Source: Agelas oroides (taxonomy: Eukaryota > Porifera > Demospongiae > Agelasida > Agelasidae). Taken from it: a stretch of DNA of 64,000 nucleotides. The DNA lies in NCBI GenBank assembly GCA_949130485.1, contig OX422189.1, positions 1,745,720 to 1,809,719 on the forward strand, in the 5' to 3' direction. Positions 53,101-63,670 of the stretch are shown piece by piece. The notes beneath the pieces are model-generated. The model was not told where the DNA came from. It saw only the letters and a program-made list of their open reading frames with translations, and did not search any database. Position 1 is the stretch's first letter. The number at the start of each line of letters is the position of its first letter. The position numbers and the translations under genes are program-made.

Positions 53101-55303
53101 GAACGAGGCTAATACAATAGTACTTTAGCCGGCTTTCTGCTTTCAATGTTTTATTCACTGATGATGATAGCTGCATAGTTATTGAAATGTCTATCTGTTG
53201 TATTTGACTGGTGAAACAAACTTGTAGCTGGTATGCCTTCACCCAGTCACACTGAACTGTCCCATACTCTTTAAATATTGTTAATTGCAGACGTACAATG
53301 TCATGGTACCAGTACATATTACATGCTCACCAAACCCTTGCAAAACTTCCATATAAGGTCACACTCGATTGCACACACACTAGATACAACAAAAATGTAA
53401 TACCATGATTGCTAAGTGTTTTAGAGCCATCTAAGTTAGTCAGACCTGTGCAGTGAGTGTTTCTGTGACTTCCTTATCCAGCAACTTTGTCTTCTTGGTT
53501 GTATTCTCCTGGAGTTGCTCCAATTTCAGGGTCAACTCCTGTTAGGTGAGGGGGAATGATGTGGGACGTTTACATAGCTGACACATTAGTGCTATAAACA
53601 ACAGCACATAAAAGGCAGCTACCTTCAACTGAACCCCCATTACTCTCTACATTCCTCCCTAGTCTCACTTTGTGTATAGCTACTCTTGATCAGCTCCCTA
53701 CTTCCATCCTAAAAATCAGTCAACTACTACAGAACTTTCAAGTCGCTTGATTGCAGAACAGATAATAGAAGATTACGTAATAATAATAAAATGGGCAGTG
53801 GGACAAACACACTCAGTAGGAAACGCTCATTTCTCTAATATATCATATTACTTCTGTGTTGAGCAACTTGCAAAGGTTTGTACGCCTTGGAGCATCTACA
53901 TCTACATGTAGCTCACTAGGCGGGAGGGGAAATGTGCCTCCCATCTCCCACCACACTTCAAACCAGGTGTACACAGATCAAGCAATCTCGACTAACCTTA
54001 ATCTTGCTCTCATCAGCCTTGGAGTATTTGACCAGTGTCATGGCATCCTCATCACGTCGAGCTGACTCTTCCAGCCATGATTCCAGAGCCTGGTGAGAGA
54101 GGGGGTCTTGTATCATACACATCCATAACACTCTTGGCACTTTGAGAATGTATATACCTGCTGCTCCCAGTTCATCTTGGCTTTCAGCTCTTCTACCTTA
54201 CGGTTAGTCCTAAAAATCACATTCTGCAGGAGAAAGTCACAGAAATGATTAGCAAGCTATACTCAATGACATTGTACCATGAACAACTGTGTTAGCCTTA
54301 GCAATAAATCTTTTTAATCATGTGATCTTAAATTCATCACTAAACTTGAGCCGTCATATTGGTCTACATGCACTACGTCATTAGAACCAGAAATATATTG
54401 AAAAAACACACAGATAAGCATTTATACAAGTACACATACAAGTATAAGTATCTCTTTCCATTTGCCAAGATCACCGTAGAAACTACTATCTCCTTGTCCA
54501 CCAATGAGGCAGCAGTTCAAAGTTGATGATGTCATATGAAAAAGCTCTACAGTGGTGTCCCATACCACAGCAGGTCTGAGAATCATTTGCATGTGGTATG
54601 TGATTAGGTAAATGTACCTCATAGCTGTTCATCTTCTCCTTTAATTCTCCTCGCTCCTGGTCCAGTCGCTTCATCTCATTCTTCAGCCTCCCTTCCTCTC
54701 GTTCCGCTGAATAATGGAGATCACACCAACTAGTAACAATAGATCTCAGGACTCAAATGACATTAGGCAAGCACAAATTACTAAAACCTTGACAACACTG
54801 CAATATAATCTAGTCTATCATAGTTGTGTTAAGGTGTTTAGCAAACAGATAGTGGATGTCTGCAATACTACTTTGCACTCACGTCAGCAACTTACCAATC
54901 TGTCTTAAATGATCTTCAGTCTCGCCATCTTTTCTCCTTGCATCATAAAGAGCCTACAGATGATGGTGACAAGGTCCCAGTGAAGACAATGTCAATGATT
55001 TACAGTTTGCAGTTACACATGGCATAGATATTAAATCTACACTAGGTAACCTAGTGGTTCAGTACGTAGTATAGATGATCTATGCACATAGCCAACCTGA
55101 GTTTGCTGTAGTTCCTGCCTGACATTTTTCAAGTGGTCTCTGATAGCCTGCACACGGTCACTGTGCTCTTCTATACGCTGCTGCAGGGAGCTTATCTCCT
55201 TTTCCTTTCGCTGTACTTCTGCCTCTAGCTTCTTGTTCTCTGCGTTGGCAATGGGAAGGCCCAAGCTTTCCAGGTCTATACTACCAGCCACGTCCACAGC
55301 CAT
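44121..55303 (-). CDS. CCDC39: Coiled-coil domain-containing protein 39 (CCDC39/FAP59), 29 exons, 997 aa
   Basis: Exons from the 5' end: 55303-55097, 54953-54896, 54706-54618, 54223-54158, 54089-53997, 53538-53446, 52900-52772, 52578-52519, 51600-51469, 51065-50962, 50803-50632, 50288-50133, 49743-49651, 49572-49428, 48935-48871, 48781-48738, 48617-48545, 48389-48298, 48123-48000, 47789-47710, 47521-47442, 47114-47008, 46657-46586, 46524-46456, 45642-45577, 45448-45332, 45227-45127, 45048-44939, 44317-44121. They sum to 2,994 nt (998 codons); human CCDC39 is 941 aa. It is almost wholly coiled coil. Diagnostic matches include [31 protein letters not shown] and [17 protein letters not shown], and the tail is Ser/Arg-rich, ending [13 protein letters not shown]39 with CCDC40 forms the 96-nm axonemal ruler that positions inner dynein arms and N-DRC. 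All phases close. An X-box lies upstream. Confidence 0.95.
45788..46217. mobile_element. 430-bp TIR element, 8-bp TSD GTTCTTAT
   Basis: The ends TAGGCCTTGGTAGATTATGC and GCATAATCTACCAAGGCCTA are exact inverted repeats. GTTCTTAT is at 45780-45787 and 46218-46225. The interior holds several GAATAATAGGTG units. An 8-bp duplication suits hAT-type elements. It is in a CCDC39 intron; a partial B-box-like sequence (GGTTCAAGTCC, ~46248) lies just outside. Confidence 0.8.
47840..47957. repeat. 59-bp direct duplication in CCDC39 intron
   Basis: ATTGGTAGCCATAACTGTGG through AGAGTACGGCA is present twice, head to tail, without differences that I can see. It is recent, or an assembly artefact. Confidence 0.8.
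48957..49300. repeat. 43-bp minisatellite, ~8 units
   Basis: Unit TGTCTCAGTCTATCCTTGAT plus the remainder ending CTGGCTACTCA, period 43 bp. The last three units share a T-to-C change (CCTCGATCCC). It is in a CCDC39 intron. The unit includes CCCAGACTGAACCTGG, which is partly self-complementary. Confidence 0.9.
51140..51233. mobile_element. 94-bp foldback, 9-bp TSD AAACTTTCC
   Basis: TAGCCTCATTCCCAGGCCCC and complement surround a CCAGCTTTCCGTCGCTT arm. AAACTTTCC is at 51131-51139 and 51234-51242. It is in a CCDC39 intron. Confidence 0.85.
53026..53111. mobile_element. 86-bp foldback, 9-bp TSD ATACAATAG
   Basis: TAGCCTCATTCCCAGGCCAC and complement surround a CCCAGATTTTATCT arm. ATACAATAG is at 53017-53025 and 53112-53120. 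It is in a CCDC39 intron. Confidence 0.85.
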
Positions 55304-55654
55304 TTTAAAAGTACAGAAAGCTGAGAATTAGTACAAAATTTCACAAATAATAATTTTTCCAGTGTTTGGTTCCTTCAGACAGTCATTTGAAGCGCCATTT
55401 TGAACGCGACAAGTTTACTAAACTTCGTTGCTAGGTAACACTAACTAACCGGATATTGCGGAAGTAATAATTAACTTGCCTTCGGGTCATACCGATCTCG
55501 CAGCAGGCAGTGCAGCCTGGCGTTCGTTGCATCCTATAAAACAATTAGCTTCCTTTCTCAGCTAAAAGTTATCCCGAATCAAGAGTAAAGTAAAGCAGTA
55601 CGTATTTGCAGTGTAATTTGTACGACGAACTTCAAGTCGCGATTGCAAAACGAC
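55304..55654. promoter_or_regulatory. Divergent promoter CCDC39 / DOK-like gene
   Basis: 351 bp between the two start codons, free of recognisable repeats. It contains an RFX X-box (55427-55439), GCGCCATTTTGAACGCG nearby, and no obvious TATA element. Confidence 0.6.
55427..55439 (-). promoter_or_regulatory. RFX X-box at the CCDC39 promoter
   Basis: On the minus strand GTTACCTAGCAAC: half-sites GTTACC and AGCAAC, both matching the X-box consensus, with a 1-bp spacer. It sits ~124 bp upstream of the CCDC39 ATG, the usual place for RFX/FOXJ1 control of ciliary genes in animals. Recognised by eye; binding is inferred. Confidence 0.65.
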
Positions 55655-58189
55655 ATGTTCAGAAGAAACGGTGTCATCAGCCGCTCCTTTCACTCCGCGC
55701 ATGGAGTGAGTGTGCACGGCGCTAAACAGCCAGCGAAGATCAAGCGCAAGTTCTCCTGGTCAAGTTCCCGCATACATAACATTGCTAGCGAAGTTCGCGC
55801 TCACCGGCATGCGTTGCTGAAAGAAGGCTTTTTGTTCAAGCCAACCTTCTTCAGATTTGTAAGTTTTTCGACATTCATTATAGATCTAATAGTAAACATC
55901 TGCGTAAAAGTTTGTAGTAGTTTTGACAGTTGCATAATCTATCATGTGTCTTTTGCAGGGAGGCAGAAGGCGCAGATGGTGCGTTCTACGAACATACGCG
56001 CAAAACGAAGCGAGTATCGATATCTACTTGGACGAGTCGAAGACGCGTTACAAAGGAACCGTTTCGCTGGACAAGGAGCAAGCCCCTATATTGATTGTGA
56101 AGAACGCAGATAGTAAACGTCGAAAAACGATGAAACAGTGCTACCTCTCCCTGAAAGTGGGGAAAAATTCCTACCACTTTACAACCGATTCTTTCCGCGA
56201 GCTCAAGGAGTGGTGTGCCTTGATCCGTCAAGCCATGGATAACGGTAAATATTTGCAGTTGCATGTAAATGCAGTACACATGCTATCACTATATTATTTT
56301 GCTGTAATTTACACTTTTCTAATTTTACTACTTCAGGGAACACCTTTTCGGGAAGGGTGACAGAACCAAACAACATCGAAGAAGGTGCACTCAATGTCAA
56401 GTTCAACTCCAATTGCATTGCACTACTCTGCCCCATAAAGGAGGTCCCTCTGAAGACATGGCGTCTAGACTGCATCACTTCTTTCGGACAATGTGGAGGC
56501 ATATTTATGTTTGAGTCTTGTGCCACATGCTCAGACTCTGGTGCTGCCAAATGCTCAATCAACATCATTCAGGAGAAACCATCAACCATCCTAAACATCT
56601 TGGAAAGAGCCATCAGAAACAACCCAAACACTGGAGAAGTACACCTTGAGAGAAGCATTCTTGGGGACGTTTATCACTGTGATCATGACTGTTCTCAGCC
56701 AAGATTCTTAGTGCCAGCATATTCTGATCCAAATCTGTTCCGCAGTGCCTCAGTCAGTCCCAAAAAAGGGTTGGTGGTCCCAGTGCACATCCATGATCAT
56801 CTTGAGACAGTTCCTAGCAGCACTCTAGATAGCGGTGACTCAGGGCTCCCAGGAACGCCTCAACACCCTGACACTTTGAGCATTTCAAGCAGCATTCCCT
56901 CACCAACTGGAAGCAACAAGTCAACCCCCAGTTTGAAGACAAGAGAAAAGACGTCACCACACAGATTGCGTAGCCACAGTAACCAAATGAAAGAAAACAG
57001 AAGTATGAGTGATACTAAACCACCACCAATTTTTGGAGAGGGTAGAGTGCGGAGGCAGAGTGAACCTCAACAATTCCACCAGTGTGTGTCAGATGAAACA
57101 CAAGCACAGCATCACCATCCACGATTGATGTATGCCATGATAAATCATGAAACAACCCCCAGATTAGTGAGAAAGGATAACCCCACATCCCCAGTGCCTT
57201 ATGCCACTGTACAAACACCAAACAGATTTTTCAGTGACACAACACCACCCATCAAGGAGAGATATAACAGACTGCGGCCATTGGATGAGCCTGATTATGA
57301 CAACCAAGTCATTTATGATGAACCCAACTGTGAACCATGCGACAATCCCTTCTCACCATCATCATGGTCAGCTCATGAGAGTAGAAAAAACTCTGCAAGT
57401 AGCAGTGTTGGGGCCAACAGTTGCAAGTCACCAATACATTCATGTGCGTCACAGTCTAATTACAGGCCAGGGAGCGACGTCAAAGAGAGAGAGGAAGATT
57501 TTGTAGAAATTCCCCCACAAATTCCAAAGCATAGAAGACGACCTCCAGTCAAAGAACTCGTGAAACTGAATGATGGTGTTCTTGTTGAAAAGCCACGACC
57601 ATTAAGAACACGCTTACACAGCACTTCAGAACTTCTCGACTCATCAAAACCAAAAAACAACTTTCATACACCACACAAGATCCGAGGCAGTATGGACGAT
57701 CTAGCAAGAAGACGATCAAAATCCGTTGCCACTGGAATTGAGAGGCAGCTGAAGGGAAGCACAGACCTGCTTGCAAGGCTCCACGAAGAAGATGAGATGC
57801 TGAATAAAGTCCTGGATGCGTCCAAAAAGCAACGAAATGAAGAGCTACTTGAAGCTCGAGATAGGGTTGGTGAACTGAACAGGCCTTTCAAGTTCTCTAT
57901 GGATGAGCTGGAATACGATGAACCCGATCCTGATACTGTCTTTGAGACCTGCTCCAATCTGGCCGAGTATCAGAGACACGTGTATTCCTCACCTAGCCAT
58001 ATTGATAAAGTGCTTACAAAGGTGACAAGTGATAGCGTTCGAGGGTATGCCTACAAGATTGCGATACCATTAGCCAATACACAGTATGATGTTCCAAGGA
58101 CTAAGGCTCCTGTACCTGATTTGAGTAAAGTTAGGCATGATGCTCCACCAAAGCCTGTCAGACACAAATCAACAGAACAATTCTACTGA
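55655..58189 (+). CDS. DOK-type PH/PTB adaptor protein, 3 exons, 780 aa
   Basis: Exons 55655-55858, 55959-56244 and 56337-58189 join in phase (2,343 nt, 781 codons). The ATG at 55655 is the first in frame. A PH domain spans ~55-160, beginning KEGFLFKPTFFRF, continuing RRRRWCVLRTYAQNE with a charged loop, and ending FRELKEWCALIRQAM. An IRS-type PTB domain follows at ~165-265 (LKTWRLDCITSFGQCGGIFM; STILNILERAI). The long, disordered tail carries candidate phospho-tyrosine sites in SH2 contexts (VIYDEPNCEP, EYDEPDPD, TQYDVPR, PVPYATV) and a proline-basic SH3-type end (PPKPVRHKS). Docking proteins of the DOK/IRS/FRS class recruit RasGAP, Crk or Nck to activated tyrosine kinases at the membrane. 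The order PH-PTB-tail favours DOK. The tail is longer than in most vertebrate DOKs. Which DOK subtype cannot be said. Confidence 0.85.
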
Positions 58190-58818
58190 TTGCAATTCAC
58201 ACATTCTTAGGGGTTTAATTACAAACAGTTTATGCCAAGTTTGGCTGAAATGTTGCCAGAACCATCAGATTTGATTGTCACAGTCTTAGCGACGCCAATA
58301 TTTGTGTACCTTGTGAGAATGTATTGATTAAGTAAATGTCATGTTATGCATTTATGTAATGATTATGTGCTCTGTTTCTGTCCTGATCACCCATGCACCA
58401 TCAGTCCTTCAGTCACTTACACCCTTGTATAAAGTTTCCCAGCATATGTATACACATTATAATACATGCATTTATGGATATTCTACTATTGTTCTATGCA
58501 TACAGTGTAAGTATTCAATAACATTATGTGAAAGCCTTTAGTTCTACAAATTACATTGTGTTAGACTACACACAGCCTCATGTATAGACTAGATCACTTG
58601 TAAGACAATTGATCTTCTAAAGTACAAATGTTGTGTACAATACATAAGTCTGTACAGTTGTGTGGGTGGCAACTGAATACAGTCATACACACAAACAGAG
58701 AGTTTAAAGTGAACGGGTTGCCTTAGCTGCATCAAACTGTAAACACAAACTGACAAACAGCATTGTTAGATAATATTGGTCCAGATCTTCAAAGCAAGAA
58801 GTATACGTTATCTAATGT
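58190..58818. other. Convergent 3' intergenic region DOK / DNAH2
   Basis: 629 bp between two stop codons, AT-rich. It presumably holds both 3' UTRs. No repeat or gene is evident. Confidence 0.5.
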
Positions 58819-61800
58819 TCAGCTGTCCAAGCTCATGAGCAAAGCTGCACCTCGCTTGATCCAATGGTCAGCTGTCATCTGGCCTGCACGAAGATCTACT
58901 GCCACCACAAAAGAGGGTCTGTGGCTGGTACCAGATCGGTTGGGGTAGTAATAACAAGGGCAAGAATAGAGACCTGAAAAGAAAGGGTAATGGTTAGGTA
59001 TGTTATGCTCAGGTTGGAAACTGCTTAGTTCATGCCCTGCTGGCCAATAAGGGTTTAGGACTGTTTCATGCACTATAGTGAAAACCAAGAGCACATAAAA
59101 ATGACATCATCATGCGCTCTTGTCAAAACCTATTCTGTACTAAAACACAATTGAATTGGCTTAAGAAATCAAGCAGTTAAAAGCTCAACGACTCAAGTGG
59201 GTACTTTTTTTTATTCAGAATGTACAAGAACTAGACAACATACACAAAGTACACACAAGTTGTTGCCAAATGGATTGTTGGCTGGGAGTATACTTGCCAA
59301 CAGCCAGGAAGTATATAGCAACAACTTAACCTATGCACGTTCTCAGAGTGACCAAGCACATGGATGAATTCTTAGAAGGCATCCACTTAAAACTCCATCT
59401 CCATGGCCATTCTAAAAATGTACTACGTGTAAGATGATCCTACCAAGGGGCTTCTAATGTTCATACCATTACCAAACCATATCCTCTCAATGTAATACAT
59501 TTCCTCTTTATGAACAAGAAAGTACTACTTGTTGATCAATGTTTAAGCTAAACTTCTCTTAGAAGATGACATTTAGTTTGGGTTCTTCAATAGAAGCTCT
59601 AGTGATCTAAAGAGATCTGAGATGAGAACATGGCCATACTAATTGGATATGCCACTTTGGAGGAAGTTAAAGGAGCGTACATGAGGAATGTATAAGCCTA
59701 AAACATACTTTGTTGTTATGCTTTCAAAATGCTTACGAGATACTCTCAAATGTCAATTTTAAAATACATTTGGCTCTGAATCAAAGTTTAGCACTCCTAC
59801 AGCTATGGGTGGCATCAATCCCACTTTACCACATTTCCCCAAACCTATTTAGTCTTAATAAACCATTTATAGATGTTATATAGCCATAACCATTACTTAG
59901 AGCAAAGGCATAGACTCACCTTTAGCGCTCCTTCTTTTGCCCTCGACTGGCTTAAAGTGGATGGTGGGCATGGGACACACCAGTTGCATGGGGTTGGCCT
60001 CCACAAGAGAGCTGCTCTTCTTGTCCCATCCAGCCCCCTCAAGGAACAATCCTCGGATCCACACACCATCCTACAGAAGACAGGTGTTGACTGGCACAGT
60101 ACCTTGCTTTAAGGTCCCCATGGTAACTAATGCCACTTGAAAGGTTTTACTAGTAGCCACAAACATCAACTCCCTGCCCACACTTTTTAGGGAATCCTTA
60201 CTCCAAGAAAGCTAGTACAATAAGATTAGCATACTTGAACTTAAGTGTAACCACTGGGCTGCCTACACAACATACTTTGGGCTGTTCTGTGATGTTGCTG
60301 TCATCCAATGTAGACACATGAAAATCCCAAGACAGTGAATCAACAGATACCTGCATACGTGTAATAGAAATACCTCCAACACCCAGTAAGCATCAAGTGT
60401 CTAAATGTTCTCATCTTACACTCTTGCATAATCAAGAATGGACTCTTCATTATGTATAGCTAGGGCTAGTCATTAGTCGGTTGCAACAATGATAATTTTG
60501 GCATACCAACTATTTTAACAAGTGCATTCACCATCATGCGCAATGGTGACTTTGCATAACATCTAGGCCTGCTTTTGTAAGGGAAATCTGGTACATGCAT
60601 GAGACACCAGCCATATATGTACAGACAAAAAGAGGACGAGGATCAGTGACTGATTGACTAGTTATATCCGCTAGCAATCATTAGTGACATCCTTTAGTCG
60701 TTTGTGCCCAATATATAGCATGTACCTATAACTATCCAAAGTTGCAACTTAGGTACACATACATTATTCTTCCTGGCAGCAGTCTGTAACACAGCTGTAA
60801 GAAATCCAGTAGGAAAGGTGAACCCTGACAGCCAGAAGAGCACAGGGGGATGAGTGGTGGTGGCCCAGGTAGCAATCTGCTCCACCCTGAGCACCAGGTC
60901 TCGTGTCCATGCTCCAAGAGACTTCAAGGACGGGAAAGCCTACACACCCCAAAAGTTTTTTCATAAAAAACACAATGGGGAATAGCTGAATACATGTGAA
61001 CAGAGTACACAAAGCGTTTTGTCTGAGAATGAACTAAATTTCATTGAATAAAACTCCCTGTGTACTCTTACTAAAAGTAAGTGCAATGGTTGTTAACGTC
61101 CCACTGCTCCTGTGTTTCTCACCTTGCTCCACAGGGGTGGAACCTGTGCATTGTGTATACAGGTGAAGACTTCCTCAAGATCAGAGGACATCACTACCAG
61201 TCCCTTGATTCCTTTTTCTAGCTCCACTAATGATGTTCTAATGGTCTGCAATAGCACGTTGTACCGTTGAATCTACAGTACAACATAAAGAAAAGAGGGA
61301 GAGGTTGAATTAAGTCATTCAGCCTAAAAGGGCTATACGTAGCATGCTCATTACAGGATAATCACTGTAAAGGTACCTACATGTTATGATGGTTGATTAA
61401 TCACTGAGAACCCTAGTGCCGTGTGACCAATAAACTGAATATTGTAGGCTTGTCTGTCTTGTGCAGTCAAACAAGCATTTGATATGATGATAGCTGATTG
61501 TGTCATATTGGTGGATCAGCCTAGCCATTTGCTCCATCAGGCTCAACCCCACATTGTGTCTTGTAGCAATGGCAATCTTCGGTCAAAGGTATGCTAGTTG
61601 CATTAATAGTTGCAGAAACTCTGATGCCAAACTACAGTGGAGTAATAACTTGTGAACACATGTGTATGAAGTGGTTTCTTTGTGAAATTCTATACCAACA
61701 GAAGATTGAAAAGATAATGATATGCTAATATAAAACCACATAATTATGTTACATCATGACAACCTTGTACTAAACACAAGCCTTTCATCTATAGCTACTC

Positions 61801-63240
61801 AGGTTACAGGAAACCTCACTACTGCTTGGCATGTAGCAGGAATGTGGGACTAATAAATTTTCCTCCACGCCCAAACCTCAAGGCATATATATCCCAGTGT
61901 CTTTGGATGCAGACTGAGCATAGCATGTGAAAGGAAGCTAATGCATGAGTTGGGAGCCATGAAGTCAGCGAGTTAATCCCAAACTACTCAAACTGGTCAC
62001 TACTGATGTCTCTAAGGCAGGGCTGAAGATGTTGACATGACAGTATTCTATCTCCAGGGATAAGAACACTAGAGCCCAATGGCCAATTGTATACAGCTGT
62101 ATGTATTGTCTGAGTATCCAGGGACAACCATTGAAAAGAATTAAGTGTTGCATTACTTTTTGCATGAGATATAAAGGCTATGTGTACATATCTCATGCCA
62201 AGTTTAGTGCTGACCGACAATGGGTGGCAATTATACGTACTTCCTGTAGCAGTACCACATTGAGTGGATTCATGTCATCTGCCACCAAACTTGCGGTGGC
62301 ATCATAGTCAACTATCTCAGGAACATGTTTTAGCACATCTGCAGCCAGGTTCAGCACCTACAGAGTAGGATTTAGACATCAGATCAACTTATCAGCAGAA
62401 AACAGATTGTCTTCAATTCCGACCACAAAATTTTTCACATCAAATTATCATCCAATGTCAACTACAATGCTGTAGTCTTTTTCAGGGTGCAAACGCCATT
62501 GTAGTTGAAGCCAAGATTAAACTATAGAATGAGCTATAAATTGATGTGAAAATTTTGTGGGTGGAATTGAAGAAAACTACAGAACTATGAACAGCCAACC
62601 AAGAGAATCCTTGAATAAATAAGATTATAGCTCATTGAATAAATGGTTGTCAGTCCAGGGGAATCCCTTACATTGTGCTTCTCATTAACTGGGTTATACC
62701 ACCTAAATCAAATCAAATAATCATGGAGGATCATCACTGGGATATCCTCGATAGCTGGATTATCCCAGTTAAACCAAACCATGCAAGGAAAACTAAATAT
62801 AAGGGAGATGACAAAGTCTCTCTCTAAAGACGTCAATTTCTTGCCTTGTCTTCTTTACTTTCTCCCTGAGCTACGGATCTTTGTGGTTGTAGGGACAGCA
62901 ATGTCCCTAATAGGATGCTTTGGGTGGATGAGAATAAACAGATGTTACATTGTATTCTGACAACAATAGTACCATTGTGTGCAGTATGAAACAGGTCAAG
63001 CCCTAACCGTGTCTCCTTGATCTGACTGGCAATGTCAGCGTTGGAGTGCTGCCCAAATGCTTCAGGGTGGTCCACAGTAGGCAGCTGATTAATGTATTCC
63101 TAAATTGACATATAGAAGGTACTGTTAATATACATACACATGTGACCAATCGTTTTAAGTGTGTTACTCATGGACAACTGACCTTGTAGGTTTGCAGAGA
63201 GCCATCCTTTGGTATGTAGTAGGTGGGAAGGGTTGAAAGC
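58819..63240 (-). CDS. DNAH2: Axonemal dynein heavy chain 2, C-terminal part (9 exons; 5' part outside window)
   Basis: Exons in gene order: 63240-63183, 63099-63008, 62917-62845, 62357-62241, 61272-61123, 60939-60763, 60350-60276, 60070-59920, 58973-58819 (1,048 nt, ~349 codons). They encode the end of AAA6 and the C-terminal domain: YYIPKDGSLQTYKEYI, HPEAFGQHSNADIASQI, TLLSLQPQ, VLNLAADVLKHVPEIVDYD, PLNVVLLQEIQRYNVLLQTI, KGIKGLVVMSSDLEEVF, HPPVLFWLSGFTFPTGFL, KDGVWIRGLFLEGAGWDKK, and the end DHWIKRGAALLMSLDS. The YSCPCYYYPNRSGTSHRPSF stretch and the LLMSLDS end match DNAH2 best from memory. DNAH2 is a heavy chain of a ciliary inner-arm dynein (I1/f type). The intron after 62845 appears to use a GC donor. 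No exon could be assigned with confidence between 63241 and 64000. Confidence 0.92.
59088..59125. mobile_element. Minimal relic of the CAAGAGCGCATAAGAA MITE
   Basis: CAAGAGCACATAAAAATG and CATGCGCTCTTG in inverted order with almost nothing between. It lies in the last DNAH2 intron. It could also be chance. Confidence 0.4.
61280..62240. other. DNAH2 intron, nothing recognised
   Basis: About 960 bp without an exon that fits the dynein frame and without a clear repeat. Confidence 0.5.
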
Positions 63241-63532
63241 CTGAAACACGAAGGAATGACCCTCAACAATGGAAGGTAAGTGCTTGTAACTTAAGTCTAA
63301 ACCAACAATTGCTGACATGGCATATTTTGCTTTGCAGCAGGTACAGCCAAAGGACAATAAAGTGTGCCAACTCCACTAAATGCACTTTTTGTTTAGAACC
63401 CTCTGCAAGTTTGCATCCATTAAGTTGAATATGTAATTTTCCACCAAATACATGTTTGTACTTGTACATGTATAATGGCCATACAAGATCAGAAGGGTCA
63501 CACTCCCTTGTACAAGTAGATCCATTAGGAGG

Positions 63533-63670
63533 TATGGGGGCAGCACTGTTGTAAAGTGGGGACAGTATTGTCATAAAGTGGGGGCAGCACTGTTGTAAAG
63601 TGGGGGCAGCACTGTCGTAAAGTGGGGCCAGCACTGTCGTAAAGTGGGGGCAGCACTGTCGGTAAAGTGA
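63533..63670. repeat. 30-bp minisatellite, ~4-5 units
   Basis: Unit TGGGGGCAGCACTGT(T/C)GTAAAG with variants, in the intron or flank upstream of the first dynein exon seen. Confidence 0.8.

Noticed and set aside
62973..63007. Longer version of the DNAH2 exon ending at an AATG|GTACTA donor
   Set aside because: It adds about eight residues not expected in the family; the 63008 donor with the 62917 acceptor gives the expected spacing before TLLSLQPQ.
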